A stretch of DNA of 43,298 bases from UMGS172 sp045592985 (GCA_045592985.1 JAZNVU010000009.1:1-43298); one strand, 5' to 3'. Counted from the stretch's first letter, positions 7,803 through 16,378 are shown. Notes: a model not told the origin generated them from the sequence alone. Numbers and translations: made by a program.

Positions 7803-9210
7803 TCCACCTATTGCGTACCAATTGTTTTATAGCGGGTGGCACCTCGGCTTTTACTTGAGCAGTGCCTCTGCGTTTGGAGGTTGCGTCGATGCCTATTCTC
7901 GCACCCATTTTGCCAAAATCGGTTGCAACACCGGATGAAGTGTCAAGGTCATCTAAAGCACCCTTTGATATGACGATATCCTTCTCATAATCAACGTTGT
8001 TGAAAATCCGCCACAAAACGGCGGTGCGGTCAAAAATATCAACATCCTTGTCGACTGCTACAATAAATTTCGAGGTACAAAGTTGTCCTGAACCCCATAT
8101 AAAATTAAATACCTTTCTCACCGCCGAAAACGAGGTGTCATTGACGCTGACAGTGAGCGCCCCATGAAAAACGCCCTCGGGGAAAAAGTGGATGTCGTTA
8201 ATTTCGTTGCACATAAGTTTAAGTGTAGGCAAAAACAATCTTTCGGTGGCAAACCCTAAAAAATAGTCTTCTTTAAGCGGAGCGCCGGTGACGGTTGCGG
8301 TAAAAATCGGGTGTTTCTGACGGACAGTAAGCAGGGGAGTAAACACGGCATGTTCACTTACTTCCGAATAATATCCCGTGTGGTCGCCGAACGGTCCCTC
8401 AAGACGTGTTTCGTTGGGGTCGCAGTAACCTTCAAACACAAAGTGGGAGTGTGCCGGTACTAATAGGTCGGACAAACGGCTTTTGCGTAGTTTTATTGGT
8501 GCGCCTTTGATAAGTCCTGCAAATCGAAATTCGTCGAAAAACATCGGCAACGGAGCCGAAGCACAATATAAAAGCAACGGGTCGACACCTACGGCTATCG
8601 AAACAGGCATTTTTTTATTTCGGTTTCTGTATTTTTGAAGTATTTTTGCGCCGTCTTTGTTTTTGTGAAAGTGCAATCCCAACCTGCCGTCGGAAAAAAT
8701 CTGCAGGCGGTAAAGCCCTTTATTCTGTACGTTGGTTTCGGGGTCTTTTAGCACTGTTATAGCGGTGGTTATAAACTTTCCGCCGTCTAACGGGTAGGTT
8801 TTAAGTGCAGGCAGTTTTGAAAAGTTGGGATGTTCTGCAATAAGCTTTTTGGGTTCGGGGATAACATTTGGGAACACGCCAAGGTATTTTTTGACAGAAA
8901 AAGCACTGCTAAACGGAGTTTTTCCACATAAAGTGTAGGGGTCAAAAATGTGTTCACCCAGTTTTGCCAAATCGCTTATACTGTCTACACCTAATGCATG
9001 GCACATCAGTTCGGCAGTTCCAAAAGCATTCATAAAAAGGGGAAAATCGGAGCCTTTTATATTTGAAAAAAGCAGGGCGTTACCGCCTTTTGCAACCACC
9101 TGTGAGGCAATTTCGCCAGCCTCGTAAACGCTGTCAACAGGGACGTTAATTTCGGATAAAAGTCCTTTTTTGCGCAACAACGATATAAACCCCGTAAGGT
9201 CACTCGACAT
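7783..9210 (-). CDS. UbiD-family decarboxylase (MqnL/UbiD-like)
   Basis: A 475-residue prenyl-FMN-dependent decarboxylase acting on aromatic or acrylic acids. The diagnostic catalytic segment LEGPFGDHTGYYS is present near residue 268, preceded by FEGYCDPNE, with PMFFDEFRFAGLI and the PIFTATVTGAP strand further along. The ATG at 9210 is chosen because AAGGAG precedes it at good spacing; the longer open frame to 9258 would run into the upstream gene. It overlaps the TauE-like gene by 11 bases and ubiA by 20, so the operon is tightly coupled. It most likely removes the carboxyl group from a prenylated quinone precursor. Confidence 0.93.
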   Translation of the reverse strand: MSSDLTGFISLLRKKGLLSEINVPVDSVYEAGEIASQVVAKGGNALLFSNIKGSDFPLFMNAFGTAELMCHALGVDSISDLAKLGEHIFDPYTLCGKTPFSSAFSVKKYLGVFPNVIPEPKKLIAEHPNFSKLPALKTYPLDGGKFITTAITVLKDPETNVQNKGLYRLQIFSDGRLGLHFHKNKDGAKILQKYRNRNKKMPVSIAVGVDPLLLYCASAPLPMFFDEFRFAGLIKGAPIKLRKSRLSDLLVPAHSHFVFEGYCDPNETRLEGPFGDHTGYYSEVSEHAVFTPLLTVRQKHPIFTATVTGAPLKEDYFLGFATERLFLPTLKLMCNEINDIHFFPEGVFHGALTVSVNDTSFSAVRKVFNFIWGSGQLCTSKFIVAVDKDVDIFDRTAVLWRIFNNVDYEKDIVISKGALDDLDTSSGVATDFGKMGARIGIDATSKRRGTAQVKAEVPPAIKQLVRNRWNDYGIF

Positions 9211-9577
9211 CTTTTTGCTCCTTTGTTTTGTCTTTGCCAAGAAATTGCGAAATCCCAAAAATGATTAAAAACGATGCGAAAAGCCGCGACAGGTAGCGGG
9301 AACCAATATATCCAGCGCAGAAGTATCCCACAACCGCACCCACAATACCGCCTGCCCACATAAGAAGCACCGTTTTCCACTCAATCTGTTTTTTTACAGC
9401 ATAGGTTATTACGGCAAGCAATCCTACCGGCAGAAAAAACAACAGATTCATACCTTGTGCAGTCAGTTGTTCGACCGAGGCAAATGCAGTTAGAAAAATC
9501 AGTAACACTCCTCCGCCACCCATTCCCATAGCGCCCAAAACACCTGCCAAAAAACCGGAAATCAGCGAAACGGTCAT
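9200..9577 (-). CDS. TauE/SafE-family half-transporter, second of a pair
   Basis: This 125-residue membrane protein has one TauE/SafE repeat: SLISGFLAGVLGAMGMGGGGVLLIF at the N-terminus and three further hydrophobic helices. Canonical TauE/SafE anion exporters are about 250 residues and contain this repeat twice; here each half is a separate gene. The ATG at 9577 forms an ATGA overlap with the stop of the upstream half, better supported than the in-frame ATG at 9604, so both halves are probably made together and dimerise. The family moves sulfite, sulfoacetate and other organic anions. The substrate here is unknown. Confidence 0.85.
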   Translation of the reverse strand: MTVSLISGFLAGVLGAMGMGGGGVLLIFLTAFASVEQLTAQGMNLLFFLPVGLLAVITYAVKKQIEWKTVLLMWAGGIVGAVVGYFCAGYIGSRYLSRLFASFLIIFGISQFLGKDKTKEQKDVE

Positions 9578-9939
9578 TTTAAAATCAACCTCATTCCTGC
9601 CCATATCATAAAAAGGGCGAATATTTTCCTTAAAAGTTTTTCGTTTAACCTGCCGAGTAAACTTGTTCCTACCCAGGCGCCAAGCAGCCCTGTGGGCAAA
9701 AGAGGTGCAACATCCAAAAAGGATACGTTACCGGAATTTAAATAAAGTGAAGCGGAAATTATTGACAATGGCATAATAACTGCAACTGAGTTGGCATGCG
9801 CTTTGTGTCGGTCGAGTTTAAGCCCCGATAAAATAGGTACGGCAATCATACCGCCGCCTGCGCCTAGCAATGCATTGACAAAACCGCAACCTGCACCGCC
9901 CACGATTTTTCTGATATAATGACTTTTTATGAAAACCAC
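9574..9939 (-). CDS. TauE/SafE-family half-transporter, first of a pair
   Basis: The product has the glycine-rich entry helix of TauE/SafE proteins (IVGGAGCGFVNALLGAGGGMIAVPIL), followed by three more helices and a GAWVGTSLLGRL loop. It is about 121 residues from the GTG at 9939. The frame is open to an ATG at 9999, but a possible minus-strand promoter (TTGTTT ... TATGTT) lies inside that extension, which favours the shorter start; the start remains uncertain. It is the first gene of the TauE-TauE-ubiD-ubiA-ubiX-binding protein-permease operon. Confidence 0.75.
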   Translation of the reverse strand: MVFIKSHYIRKIVGGAGCGFVNALLGAGGGMIAVPILSGLKLDRHKAHANSVAVIMPLSIISASLYLNSGNVSFLDVAPLLPTGLLGAWVGTSLLGRLNEKLLRKIFALFMIWAGMRLILK

Positions 9940-10163
9940 TCCGAAATCGCAACATTTAACATATTTTTTGACAAATAAACAAGCATTATACCAACGCAAC
10001 TTTTTGATGTCAATTAAAAAAGTGGGATATTGTTAAAAATGACGAAATATTGTATATTCCTTCCAAAAAAGCAGGGTTAAATTAAGCAAAGTTTTTTTGA
10101 GTGAAAGGGTGTACTTTTTTGAATTAGAAGGTATAATTTAATTGACAGTAAAAACCATGTACT

Positions 10164-10181
10164 TTTGCCTGTTTTGGCAAA
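10164..10181. promoter_or_regulatory. Inverted repeat in the leader of the ABC exporter operon
   Basis: TTTGCC and GGCAAA are separated by 6 bases, about 28 bases before the exporter start. A TATAAT at 10132-10137 lies upstream with no clear -35 box. It could be an operator or a weak leader hairpin. Confidence 0.3.
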
Positions 10182-10208
10182 GGTTGACACAAAAACGGGG
10201 TGCATTTT

Positions 10209-12002
10209 ATGCTTCAGTTAAAGTGGGTATGGAAAAATATGAAGGGCAAACGAAGGTATTTCGTTGTCGGTATGATTCTTTGTGTCATAGTGACCGCAAT
10301 GCAGATAGTAACGCCCAAACTAACACAGGTCATTATCGATGAAGTTTGGAACGGTGGCGGCACCGCAATGTTTTTTATAAACATTATAATTGCCGTTGTT
10401 TTGGTCAAACTTCTGCGCACTGCTTTGCGCTTCGTGGTGATCTGTTTTTTTGAAATTTCTTCTCAAAAGGTACTTGTCACTATTGAGAGAAGCCTTTTTG
10501 CAAAACTCGTCACCCAAGACCATGAGTTTTTTGACCGCAATCGAACGGGTGATATAATAACAAGGGCAACGGGTGACTTAGACCACATACGTCACGTTAT
10601 TGCCGGTGTTACCAAAGATGTTACCGATGCGGTTGTGCTGTTTGCGAGTGCGCTTGTCTTACTTGGCACCATGCATATAGGACTTACTGTGGCAATGATG
10701 ATAATCTGCCCTATAATCTTTATTCTGACCATGCAATACTCCAAGTACATAAGACCTAAATATGTTGAACTTCGTAATTATTCTGCTAAAATCAACACCG
10801 TAGCCCAAGAAAATATTTCGGGCAACCGAGTTGTAAAGGCTTTTTCGAAGGAAGAATTTGAGGAAGAACGTTTTAAAGAGTGTTGCGAGGAGTATGCCGA
10901 ATGCAACATAAAAGTTGCCGAAAAGCAACAGCTTTTTGCCCGAATAATCGGTTTTGTGACCGACCTTTTGGGTGTTATACTCATCGTCATTGGTGGATAT
11001 TACGTTATCACCACCAAAGATAACTCGGGTGTTTTTCAACTGACCCTTGGTGAATTAGCCGCATTTTCAAGCATGAGATATATGCTTGCGACACCGTTGC
11101 AGACTGTTTCCAACGCAGCCAACAGTTATCAACAGTTTGTGGCTTCTGCCGATAAGGTTATGGAGATGTATTATGACGCTCCGCTTATTGCCGACCGTAA
11201 CGACTGCTATGACACAAAAGAGCGTATCAAAGGTTCGATAAAATTTGACAATGTTTCTTTTTCGTTTAAAGATAAAAAGGTGTTCGAGAACATCAGTTTT
11301 GAAATAAAGCCTGACGAAACCGTTGCGATAATGGGACCCACAGGTTCGGGCAAAACTTCACTAATAAATCTCTTGTGCCGAATGTATGAGCCTGATTCCG
11401 GCCATATATATGTCGACGGCATTGACGTGCATATGTGGAAACTGTCAAAATTGCACAGTTCCATAGGTGTTGCCATGCAGGATGTTTTCCTGTTTTCCGA
11501 TACCATTAAGGAAAATATAGCCTACGGAAACCCAGAAATGCCAAACAAACAGGTTGAGACCTATTCCAAGGTTGCCGATGCCGACGGATTTATCAAAAAA
11601 CTTGACGAACAGTACGACACGGTAGTCGGTGAACGAGGTGTTGGTCTTTCGGGAGGTCAGAGGCAAAGAATTTCGCTCGCACGTGCTTTGGCTGTTCAAC
11701 CGCCGATACTTATTCTTGATGATACGACTTCGGCGGTCGACATGGAGACCGAAAAGCATATTCAGGATGAACTTTTAAGCCTTGATTTTTCCTGTACAAA
11801 GATAATCGTTGCTCAGCGTATATCGTCGGTTCGCCGTGCTGACAGGATTTTTATTCTCAACGGCGGAAAACTTGAGATTGGAACACATGACGAACTTGTA
11901 TCACGTCCCGGTTACTACCGTGAGATATGTAAACTGCAAAACATTCCCGACCTACCCGAGATTGCTGAAGAGAAGGAGGCGGTAAGTGATGGCAGAAAGT
12001 AA
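10209..12002 (+). CDS. Heterodimeric ABC exporter, degenerate-site subunit
   Basis: The 597-residue protein fuses an N-terminal six-helix transmembrane domain to an ATPase domain. Walker A is GPTGSGKTS (near residue 376), the signature is LSGGQRQRISLARAL, and Walker B is ILILDDTTSAVD, where Asp replaces the catalytic Glu. The H-loop reads IIVAQRISSV, with Gln in place of His. These two changes mark the non-hydrolysing site of BmrC/LmrC/TM287-like heterodimers. ATG 10209 is preferred over GTG 10200 because GGGG sits eight bases before it. It overlaps the next gene by 14 bases. It likely exports drugs, lipids or peptides; the cargo is unknown. Confidence 0.92.
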   Translation: MLQLKWVWKNMKGKRRYFVVGMILCVIVTAMQIVTPKLTQVIIDEVWNGGGTAMFFINIIIAVVLVKLLRTALRFVVICFFEISSQKVLVTIERSLFAKLVTQDHEFFDRNRTGDIITRATGDLDHIRHVIAGVTKDVTDAVVLFASALVLLGTMHIGLTVAMMIICPIIFILTMQYSKYIRPKYVELRNYSAKINTVAQENISGNRVVKAFSKEEFEEERFKECCEEYAECNIKVAEKQQLFARIIGFVTDLLGVILIVIGGYYVITTKDNSGVFQLTLGELAAFSSMRYMLATPLQTVSNAANSYQQFVASADKVMEMYYDAPLIADRNDCYDTKERIKGSIKFDNVSFSFKDKKVFENISFEIKPDETVAIMGPTGSGKTSLINLLCRMYEPDSGHIYVDGIDVHMWKLSKLHSSIGVAMQDVFLFSDTIKENIAYGNPEMPNKQVETYSKVADADGFIKKLDEQYDTVVGERGVGLSGGQRQRISLARALAVQPPILILDDTTSAVDMETEKHIQDELLSLDFSCTKIIVAQRISSVRRADRIFILNGGKLEIGTHDELVSRPGYYREICKLQNIPDLPEIAEEKEAVSDGRK

Positions 12003-13812
12003 ACAGAGGAAAAAAATAGAGCGCAATACATACGGCGTTGACGAAACACTGGAAAAAGAGTTTGACGCTTCGCACTTAAAACGAAGTCTTGTTTACGTAA
12101 AAAAATACATGTGGGAACTTATATTGGCTTTGGTTCTCGCGCTAATTGCCACGGTTGTCACGCTTTTCGGCCCGCAGATAGTCAGTGCCGCCATAGATAA
12201 CGGCATGACCGAGGGCGGCAGCCGTTACGGAGACCTCTCGTACATTTTCACTCTTGGCGGTCTTTATCTTTTGTGCATTACCGTTTCGGCGGTGGTGACG
12301 GCGTGGCGAGTTTTAATTGTCGCAAGAGTTGGTCAAAAAATCGTTCTCGATATAAGGCGTGACCTTTTCCACCATTTGCAAAAACTGCCGTTTTCGTATT
12401 ACGATTCACGTCCGCAAGGCAAGATACTTGTGCGTGTCACTTCATACGTCGCTCAAGTTTCCAACCTGCTTTCAAGCGGTATTGTAAATGCGATAATTGA
12501 CGTTATAACGCTTATAGTAATATTTGCGTTCATGCTTTCGACCAGCGTCACGCTGACAATCCCTGCACTTTGCGGATTACCTATACTCATACTGTTGCTA
12601 TTTATACTTAAACCCGCACAACGCAAGTCGTACCAGGTTTATTCGAATAAAAAATCCAACCTCACTGCTTATACCTGTGAAAACATTGAAGGCGTGAGGG
12701 TTACCGAGATGTTTGACCGCGAGGAGAAAAACCAGACAATCTATCGCACACTCACCAGAGAAAGTTCAAACGCGTGGATAAACTCAGTGCGTATTTCGGC
12801 AATAATTACGCTTTCGACCGAAAATATTACAACGTGGGCGCAAATGGGCGTTTATGCTGTGGCGTTCTTTTTGATAAGACCTGAAAACGTCGGTGTCGGC
12901 GTTGTTATTGCCATGGCAAGTTATGCATCGCGTTTCTGGGGGCCGATTTCCAACCTAACGTCTATTTATAACACGCTTATAACCGCCATGGCATACCTCG
13001 AAAGAATTTTTGAGACTATGGATACGCCTATAGATATTGACGATAAACCCGATGCCAAGGAACTTCCGCCAATTAAAGGTGATGTGGAGTTCAAAGACGT
13101 TGTATTTGGGTATGACCCCGATATTAAGATACTTAAAGGTGTCAGTTTTAAGGTTAAGGCAGGGCAGTCGATAGCGCTTGTCGGCCCTACGGGAGCAGGC
13201 AAGTCGACCATTGTAAACCTTATCAGCCGTTTTTACGATATCGATTCAGGCGAGGTTTCTATTGACGGACATTCAGTCAGCGACGTTACTATAAGTTCGC
13301 TCAGAGGGCAGATGGGCATAATGCTTCAGGACCCGTTCATCTTCTCGGGAACGGTGGAGGATAACATACGTTACGGTAAACTTGATGCCACCGAGGAAGA
13401 GATAATCGCCGCGGCAAAAGCGGTTTGTGCACACGATTTTATATCAGAAATGCCAAACGGTTACAAAACGGTGGTAAAAGAGAGAGGAAGCGGTTTGTCG
13501 CAAGGTCAGAAACAACTTATTTCTTTGGCAAGAACGCTCATAAGCAATCCGAGAATACTTGTGCTTGACGAGGCGACCTCGAGTGTTGATGCTCGTACCG
13601 AGCAGATTTTACAGCAGGCGGTTGACCGCCTTATGGAAGGCAGAACCAGTTTTATCGTTGCACACCGATTGTCGACCATTCAAAAATGCGATACAATTAT
13701 GTTTATTGCCGACGGTGAAATTGCCGAAAGCGGAACCCACGAAGAGTTGCTTGCCCAAAAGGGAAGATATTATGAGCTTTACACTGCGCAGGCAGTGGCG
13801 GAGAATTTATAG
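11989..13812 (+). CDS. Heterodimeric ABC exporter, catalytic subunit
   Basis: The 607-residue partner of the preceding gene has a transmembrane domain with six helices after a cytosolic N-terminal extension, then an ATPase domain with Walker A GPTGAGKST (near 398), Walker B ILVLDEATSSVD with the catalytic Glu intact, and H-loop FIVAHRLSTI with His intact. Its signature is LSQGQ in place of LSGGQ. In such heterodimers the altered signature faces the degenerate Walker B/H-loop of the partner, so the two genes are complementary. An AGGAGG lies nine bases upstream of ATG 11989. The DARRDLF-like loop (DIRRDLFHHLQKLP) is typical of MdlB-type exporters. Confidence 0.93.
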   Translation: MAESKQRKKIERNTYGVDETLEKEFDASHLKRSLVYVKKYMWELILALVLALIATVVTLFGPQIVSAAIDNGMTEGGSRYGDLSYIFTLGGLYLLCITVSAVVTAWRVLIVARVGQKIVLDIRRDLFHHLQKLPFSYYDSRPQGKILVRVTSYVAQVSNLLSSGIVNAIIDVITLIVIFAFMLSTSVTLTIPALCGLPILILLLFILKPAQRKSYQVYSNKKSNLTAYTCENIEGVRVTEMFDREEKNQTIYRTLTRESSNAWINSVRISAIITLSTENITTWAQMGVYAVAFFLIRPENVGVGVVIAMASYASRFWGPISNLTSIYNTLITAMAYLERIFETMDTPIDIDDKPDAKELPPIKGDVEFKDVVFGYDPDIKILKGVSFKVKAGQSIALVGPTGAGKSTIVNLISRFYDIDSGEVSIDGHSVSDVTISSLRGQMGIMLQDPFIFSGTVEDNIRYGKLDATEEEIIAAAKAVCAHDFISEMPNGYKTVVKERGSGLSQGQKQLISLARTLISNPRILVLDEATSSVDARTEQILQQAVDRLMEGRTSFIVAHRLSTIQKCDTIMFIADGEIAESGTHEELLAQKGRYYELYTAQAVAENL

Positions 13813-13871
13813 GGGCTTAAAATGGCTATTATTGAATTTGTAAATTGTTTTGTAGTTTTCAAACAAACTGA

Positions 13872-13900
13872 TTGACAATTTGCGCTGACAGTGATAAAAT
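13872..13900 (+). promoter_or_regulatory. Promoter of ilvE
   Basis: A perfect TTGACA, 17 bases, then TAAAAT, about 50 bases before the start codon. Confidence 0.75.
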
Positions 13901-13952
13901 TTTATGGTAAATTACCGCCGGAATTTAAGGCGATTATTAAGGAGGTCATTTT

Positions 13953-14978
13953 ATGCCCAAAAAAGATATAAACTGGGGCGAACTCGGTTTCGGTTACGTT
14001 AAGACCGATTACCGTTTTGTTGCCAATTTTAAAGACGAAAAATGGGATGACGGAGCCCTTGTTACCGATGAAAACATTGTTATAAACGAGTGTGCAGGTG
14101 TTTTGCAGTACGCACAAACCTGTTTTGAGGGTCTTAAGGCTTATACCACCGAGGATGGTAAGATTGTTTGCTTCCGTCCTGACCTTAACGCACAGCGTAT
14201 GGCTGATTCCTGTGAAAGACTTAAGATGCCTGTTTTCCCTGTTGAAAAATTTGTAGAGGCAGTAGAAAAGGTAGTAGCCGCCAATGCTGATTTTGTTCCG
14301 CCTTACGGATCGGGAGCAACCCTTTACTTGCGCCCTTACATGTTCGGCAGCAACGCAGTTATCGGCGTAAAACCTGCTACCGAATACCAGTTCAGAATTT
14401 TTGCAACACCCGTTGGTCCTTACTTCAAGGGTGGTGTTAAGCCTCTTACCCTTCGTATTTCCGACCTTGACCGTGCTGCACCTATGGGTACAGGTCACAT
14501 CAAGGCAGGTCTTAACTATGCAATGAGCCTTTACAACATTGTTGATGCTCATGACAACGGTTTTGACGAGAATATGTATGTTGATTCGGCGACCCGCACC
14601 TATGTTGAGGAGACCGGTGGTGCCAATATCATCTTTGTGACCAAGGACGGTAAGGTTGTAACTCCTAAGTCCAACACTATTTTACCTTCGATTACCCGCC
14701 GTTCGCTCATGATAGTTGCTAAAGACTATCTTGGTCTTGAGGTTGAGGAAAGACCTGTTCGTGTTGACGAACTCGAAAACTTTGCTGAGTGCGGACTTTG
14801 CGGTACTGCCGCAGTTATCTCGCCTGTTGGCAAAGTGGTTGACCACGGCAAGGAAATTTGCTTCCCTGCAGGCATGACCGAGATGGGTCCCGTTACCAAA
14901 AAACTTTACGATACTCTTACCGGTATTCAAATGGGCAGACTTCCCGCACCGACCGGCTGGATTAAGGAAATTAAATAA
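13953..14978 (+). CDS. ilvE: Branched-chain amino acid aminotransferase
   Basis: A fold-type IV PLP enzyme that interconverts valine, leucine and isoleucine with their 2-oxo acids using glutamate/2-oxoglutarate. The 341-residue length fits the BCAT group-II form. Visible signatures are the N-terminal FGYVKTDY, CFEGLKAY, RMADSCERLKMP, the Schiff-base lysine in GTGHIKAGLNYAMSL (about residue 183) and YVEETGGANIIFV, followed by SNTILPSITRRS. AAGGAGG lies at ideal spacing. It has its own promoter and terminator, so it stands alone here without other ilv/leu genes. Confidence 0.96.
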   Translation: MPKKDINWGELGFGYVKTDYRFVANFKDEKWDDGALVTDENIVINECAGVLQYAQTCFEGLKAYTTEDGKIVCFRPDLNAQRMADSCERLKMPVFPVEKFVEAVEKVVAANADFVPPYGSGATLYLRPYMFGSNAVIGVKPATEYQFRIFATPVGPYFKGGVKPLTLRISDLDRAAPMGTGHIKAGLNYAMSLYNIVDAHDNGFDENMYVDSATRTYVEETGGANIIFVTKDGKVVTPKSNTILPSITRRSLMIVAKDYLGLEVEERPVRVDELENFAECGLCGTAAVISPVGKVVDHGKEICFPAGMTEMGPVTKKLYDTLTGIQMGRLPAPTGWIKEIK

Positions 14979-14990
14979 TTTTTAAACACC

Positions 14991-15027
14991 AAGCACCGCA
15001 CATCTTCCGATGTACGGTGCTTTTTTT
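14991..15027 (+). terminator. Terminator of ilvE
   Basis: AAGCACCG and CGGTGCTT close a hairpin (inner ACATC/GATGT with a TTCC loop) followed by seven T residues. Confidence 0.85.
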
Positions 15028-15035
15028 GTAGAAAA

Positions 15036-15360
15036 AACCACCAGCAGTGCCGGTGGTTATGATTTTGATTGACAAAACAACAAAAAGGTTGTAAAACCGT
15101 TTAAAGTGTGATAAACTATACATGCCAAACAAACATAATAAGAAAGATAATGGTTTAATATTCCAAGGACTATTTATACCTTTTTCTCAACATGACGATA
15201 TATTCTGGTAAAAACGTATGCTTCGGCAAGTTGTGTTGTGGAATGGGTATCCAGACCATTATCTCTTGTGTTTGTTTGGCGACAAAATCGGGGTTATACG
15301 TTTTTCGGTGTGTGTAACCTTCGGTTGCACACACTTTTTGTTTTTGGAGGATAGCCAAAC
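15036..15360 (+). other. Intergenic leader region before the XRE gene
   Basis: The region holds a small ACCACC/GGTGGT hairpin (about 15038-15059). A weak promoter may lie at 15089-15117 (TTGTAA, 17 bases, TAAACT with an upstream TG). If used, it gives a leader of roughly 240 bases before the XRE gene, ending in the terminator-like hairpin listed separately. A 62-codon minus-strand open frame (15170-15358) crosses it but has no convincing coding evidence. Confidence 0.35.
15308..15339 (+). terminator. Terminator-like hairpin just before the XRE gene
   Basis: A 12-bp stem (GTGTGTGTAACC/GGTTGCACACAC, one mismatch) is followed by TTTTT, then by the GGAGGA ribosome site and start of the XRE gene. 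Its position suggests leader attenuation, or the end of an upstream short transcript. Confidence 0.5.
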
Positions 15361-15603
15361 ATGTTTGACAAGAAAGAATTTAACAGAAAACTAAAAACTT
15401 TAAGAAAGGAAAAAGGATATACGCAGGAACAATTTAGTGCTGTAATAGGTATCAAAAGGAATACGTACGCCCGATATGAGACCGATACAAATCCATCGTT
15501 GGAAGTGTTTTGCGATATATGTGAAGCACTTAGGTGTACATCGGATTATTTACTTTTTACCCCTGAACCCGAGCCGGAACAATGTCACCCGGAATCTCTT
15601 TAA
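15361..15603 (+). CDS. XRE-family helix-turn-helix regulator, 80 aa
   Basis: A small single-domain DNA-binding protein. Residues 8-65 form the HTH_3 domain (KLKTLRKEKGYTQEQFSAVI ... RNTYARYE ... LEVFCDICEALRCTSDYLL), with a short acidic, proline-rich tail. GGAGGA sits nine bases upstream of the ATG. It is transcribed toward nagB/glmM and ends at a shared bidirectional terminator. Its targets are unknown; the terminator-like hairpin in its own leader is the only visible control element. Confidence 0.85.
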   Translation: MFDKKEFNRKLKTLRKEKGYTQEQFSAVIGIKRNTYARYETDTNPSLEVFCDICEALRCTSDYLLFTPEPEPEQCHPESL

Positions 15604-15613
15604 GACATAAAAA

Positions 15614-15648
15614 AAGACCGTCACGAATTAAGAGTGACGGTCTTACTT
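15614..15648. terminator. Bidirectional terminator between XRE gene and nagB
   Basis: An 11-bp perfect stem AAGACCGTCAC/GTGACGGTCTT lies between convergent genes, with an A run upstream that becomes a T run on the minus strand. Confidence 0.8.
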
Positions 15649-15654
15649 GTTCTA

Positions 15655-16365
15655 TTAAACCTCGCTGTAAATTACGGTTACGTCGGGGTGGAGTTGGAGA
15701 ATAGATGCGGGCACCTTCGGGTCTACAGGGCCTTCCATAGAGGCTTTTAAAATATCATACTTGTTTTTGCCGTTGGCAACAAGCAAAATCTTCTTAGCCT
15801 GCATAATCGACATCATACCCATGGTGATTGCCTTCTTGGGAACATCGTCCTTAGAAGCAAAGAAACGTGCGTTAGCCTCAATAGTCGAGGGGTCGAGTAC
15901 AACAGGATGGGTTGCGGCGGTGAAGAACTCATCAGGTTCATTAAATCCAATGTGACCGTCAACGCCGATGCCTAAGAGTTGAAGGTCAATACCACCCAAA
16001 GATTTGATAAGTGCGTCATATTCATGACCCTCTTTTTCCAAATCTGCGGCTGTTCCGTTGGGGACAAAAGTTTTTGCCTTGTCGATATTGATGCTATCGA
16101 AAAGGTTTTTGTTCATAAAATAACGGTAACTCTGGTCATGGGTGCCGTCGAGACCGGCATACTCATCAAGATTAACCGATGTGACAGACGAAAAATCAAT
16201 TTCGCCGGCGGCGTTTTTCTCAGCGAGTTTTTTGTAGGTACCTACAGGTGTGGAACCTGTGGCAAGACCTAAAACGCAATCAGGTTTCATAATGACCTGA
16301 GCAGCAATAATATCGGCTGCTTTGGCACTCAACTCTTCATAGGTTTTAACGGTGATAAACTTCAT
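15655..16365 (-). CDS. nagB: Glucosamine-6-phosphate deaminase
   Basis: Converts glucosamine-6-phosphate to fructose-6-phosphate and ammonia, the last step of amino-sugar use. The 236-residue protein shows the phosphate-binding GLATGSTPVGTYKKL, the SVNLDEYAGLDGTHDQSYRYFM segment with catalytic Asp, and GIGVDGHIGFNEP with the catalytic His. An AAAGGAG site lies before the ATG. It sits 13 bases downstream of the HTH-GlmM gene in one operon, so the two enzymes that compete for glucosamine-6-phosphate are made together. Confidence 0.96.
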   Translation of the reverse strand: MKFITVKTYEELSAKAADIIAAQVIMKPDCVLGLATGSTPVGTYKKLAEKNAAGEIDFSSVTSVNLDEYAGLDGTHDQSYRYFMNKNLFDSINIDKAKTFVPNGTAADLEKEGHEYDALIKSLGGIDLQLLGIGVDGHIGFNEPDEFFTAATHPVVLDPSTIEANARFFASKDDVPKKAITMGMMSIMQAKKILLVANGKNKYDILKASMEGPVDPKVPASILQLHPDVTVIYSEV

Positions 16366-16378
16366 ATACTTTTCTCCT

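Noticed and set aside
13902..14552. 216-codon minus-strand open frame opposite ilvE
   Set aside because: A shadow of a highly expressed, codon-biased gene; the plus frame is an unambiguous aminotransferase.
15170..15358. 62-codon minus-strand open frame
   Set aside because: No ribosome site is visible, and it overlaps the leader hairpin of the XRE gene. Its peptide matches no family I recognise, and its length is within chance for this base composition.
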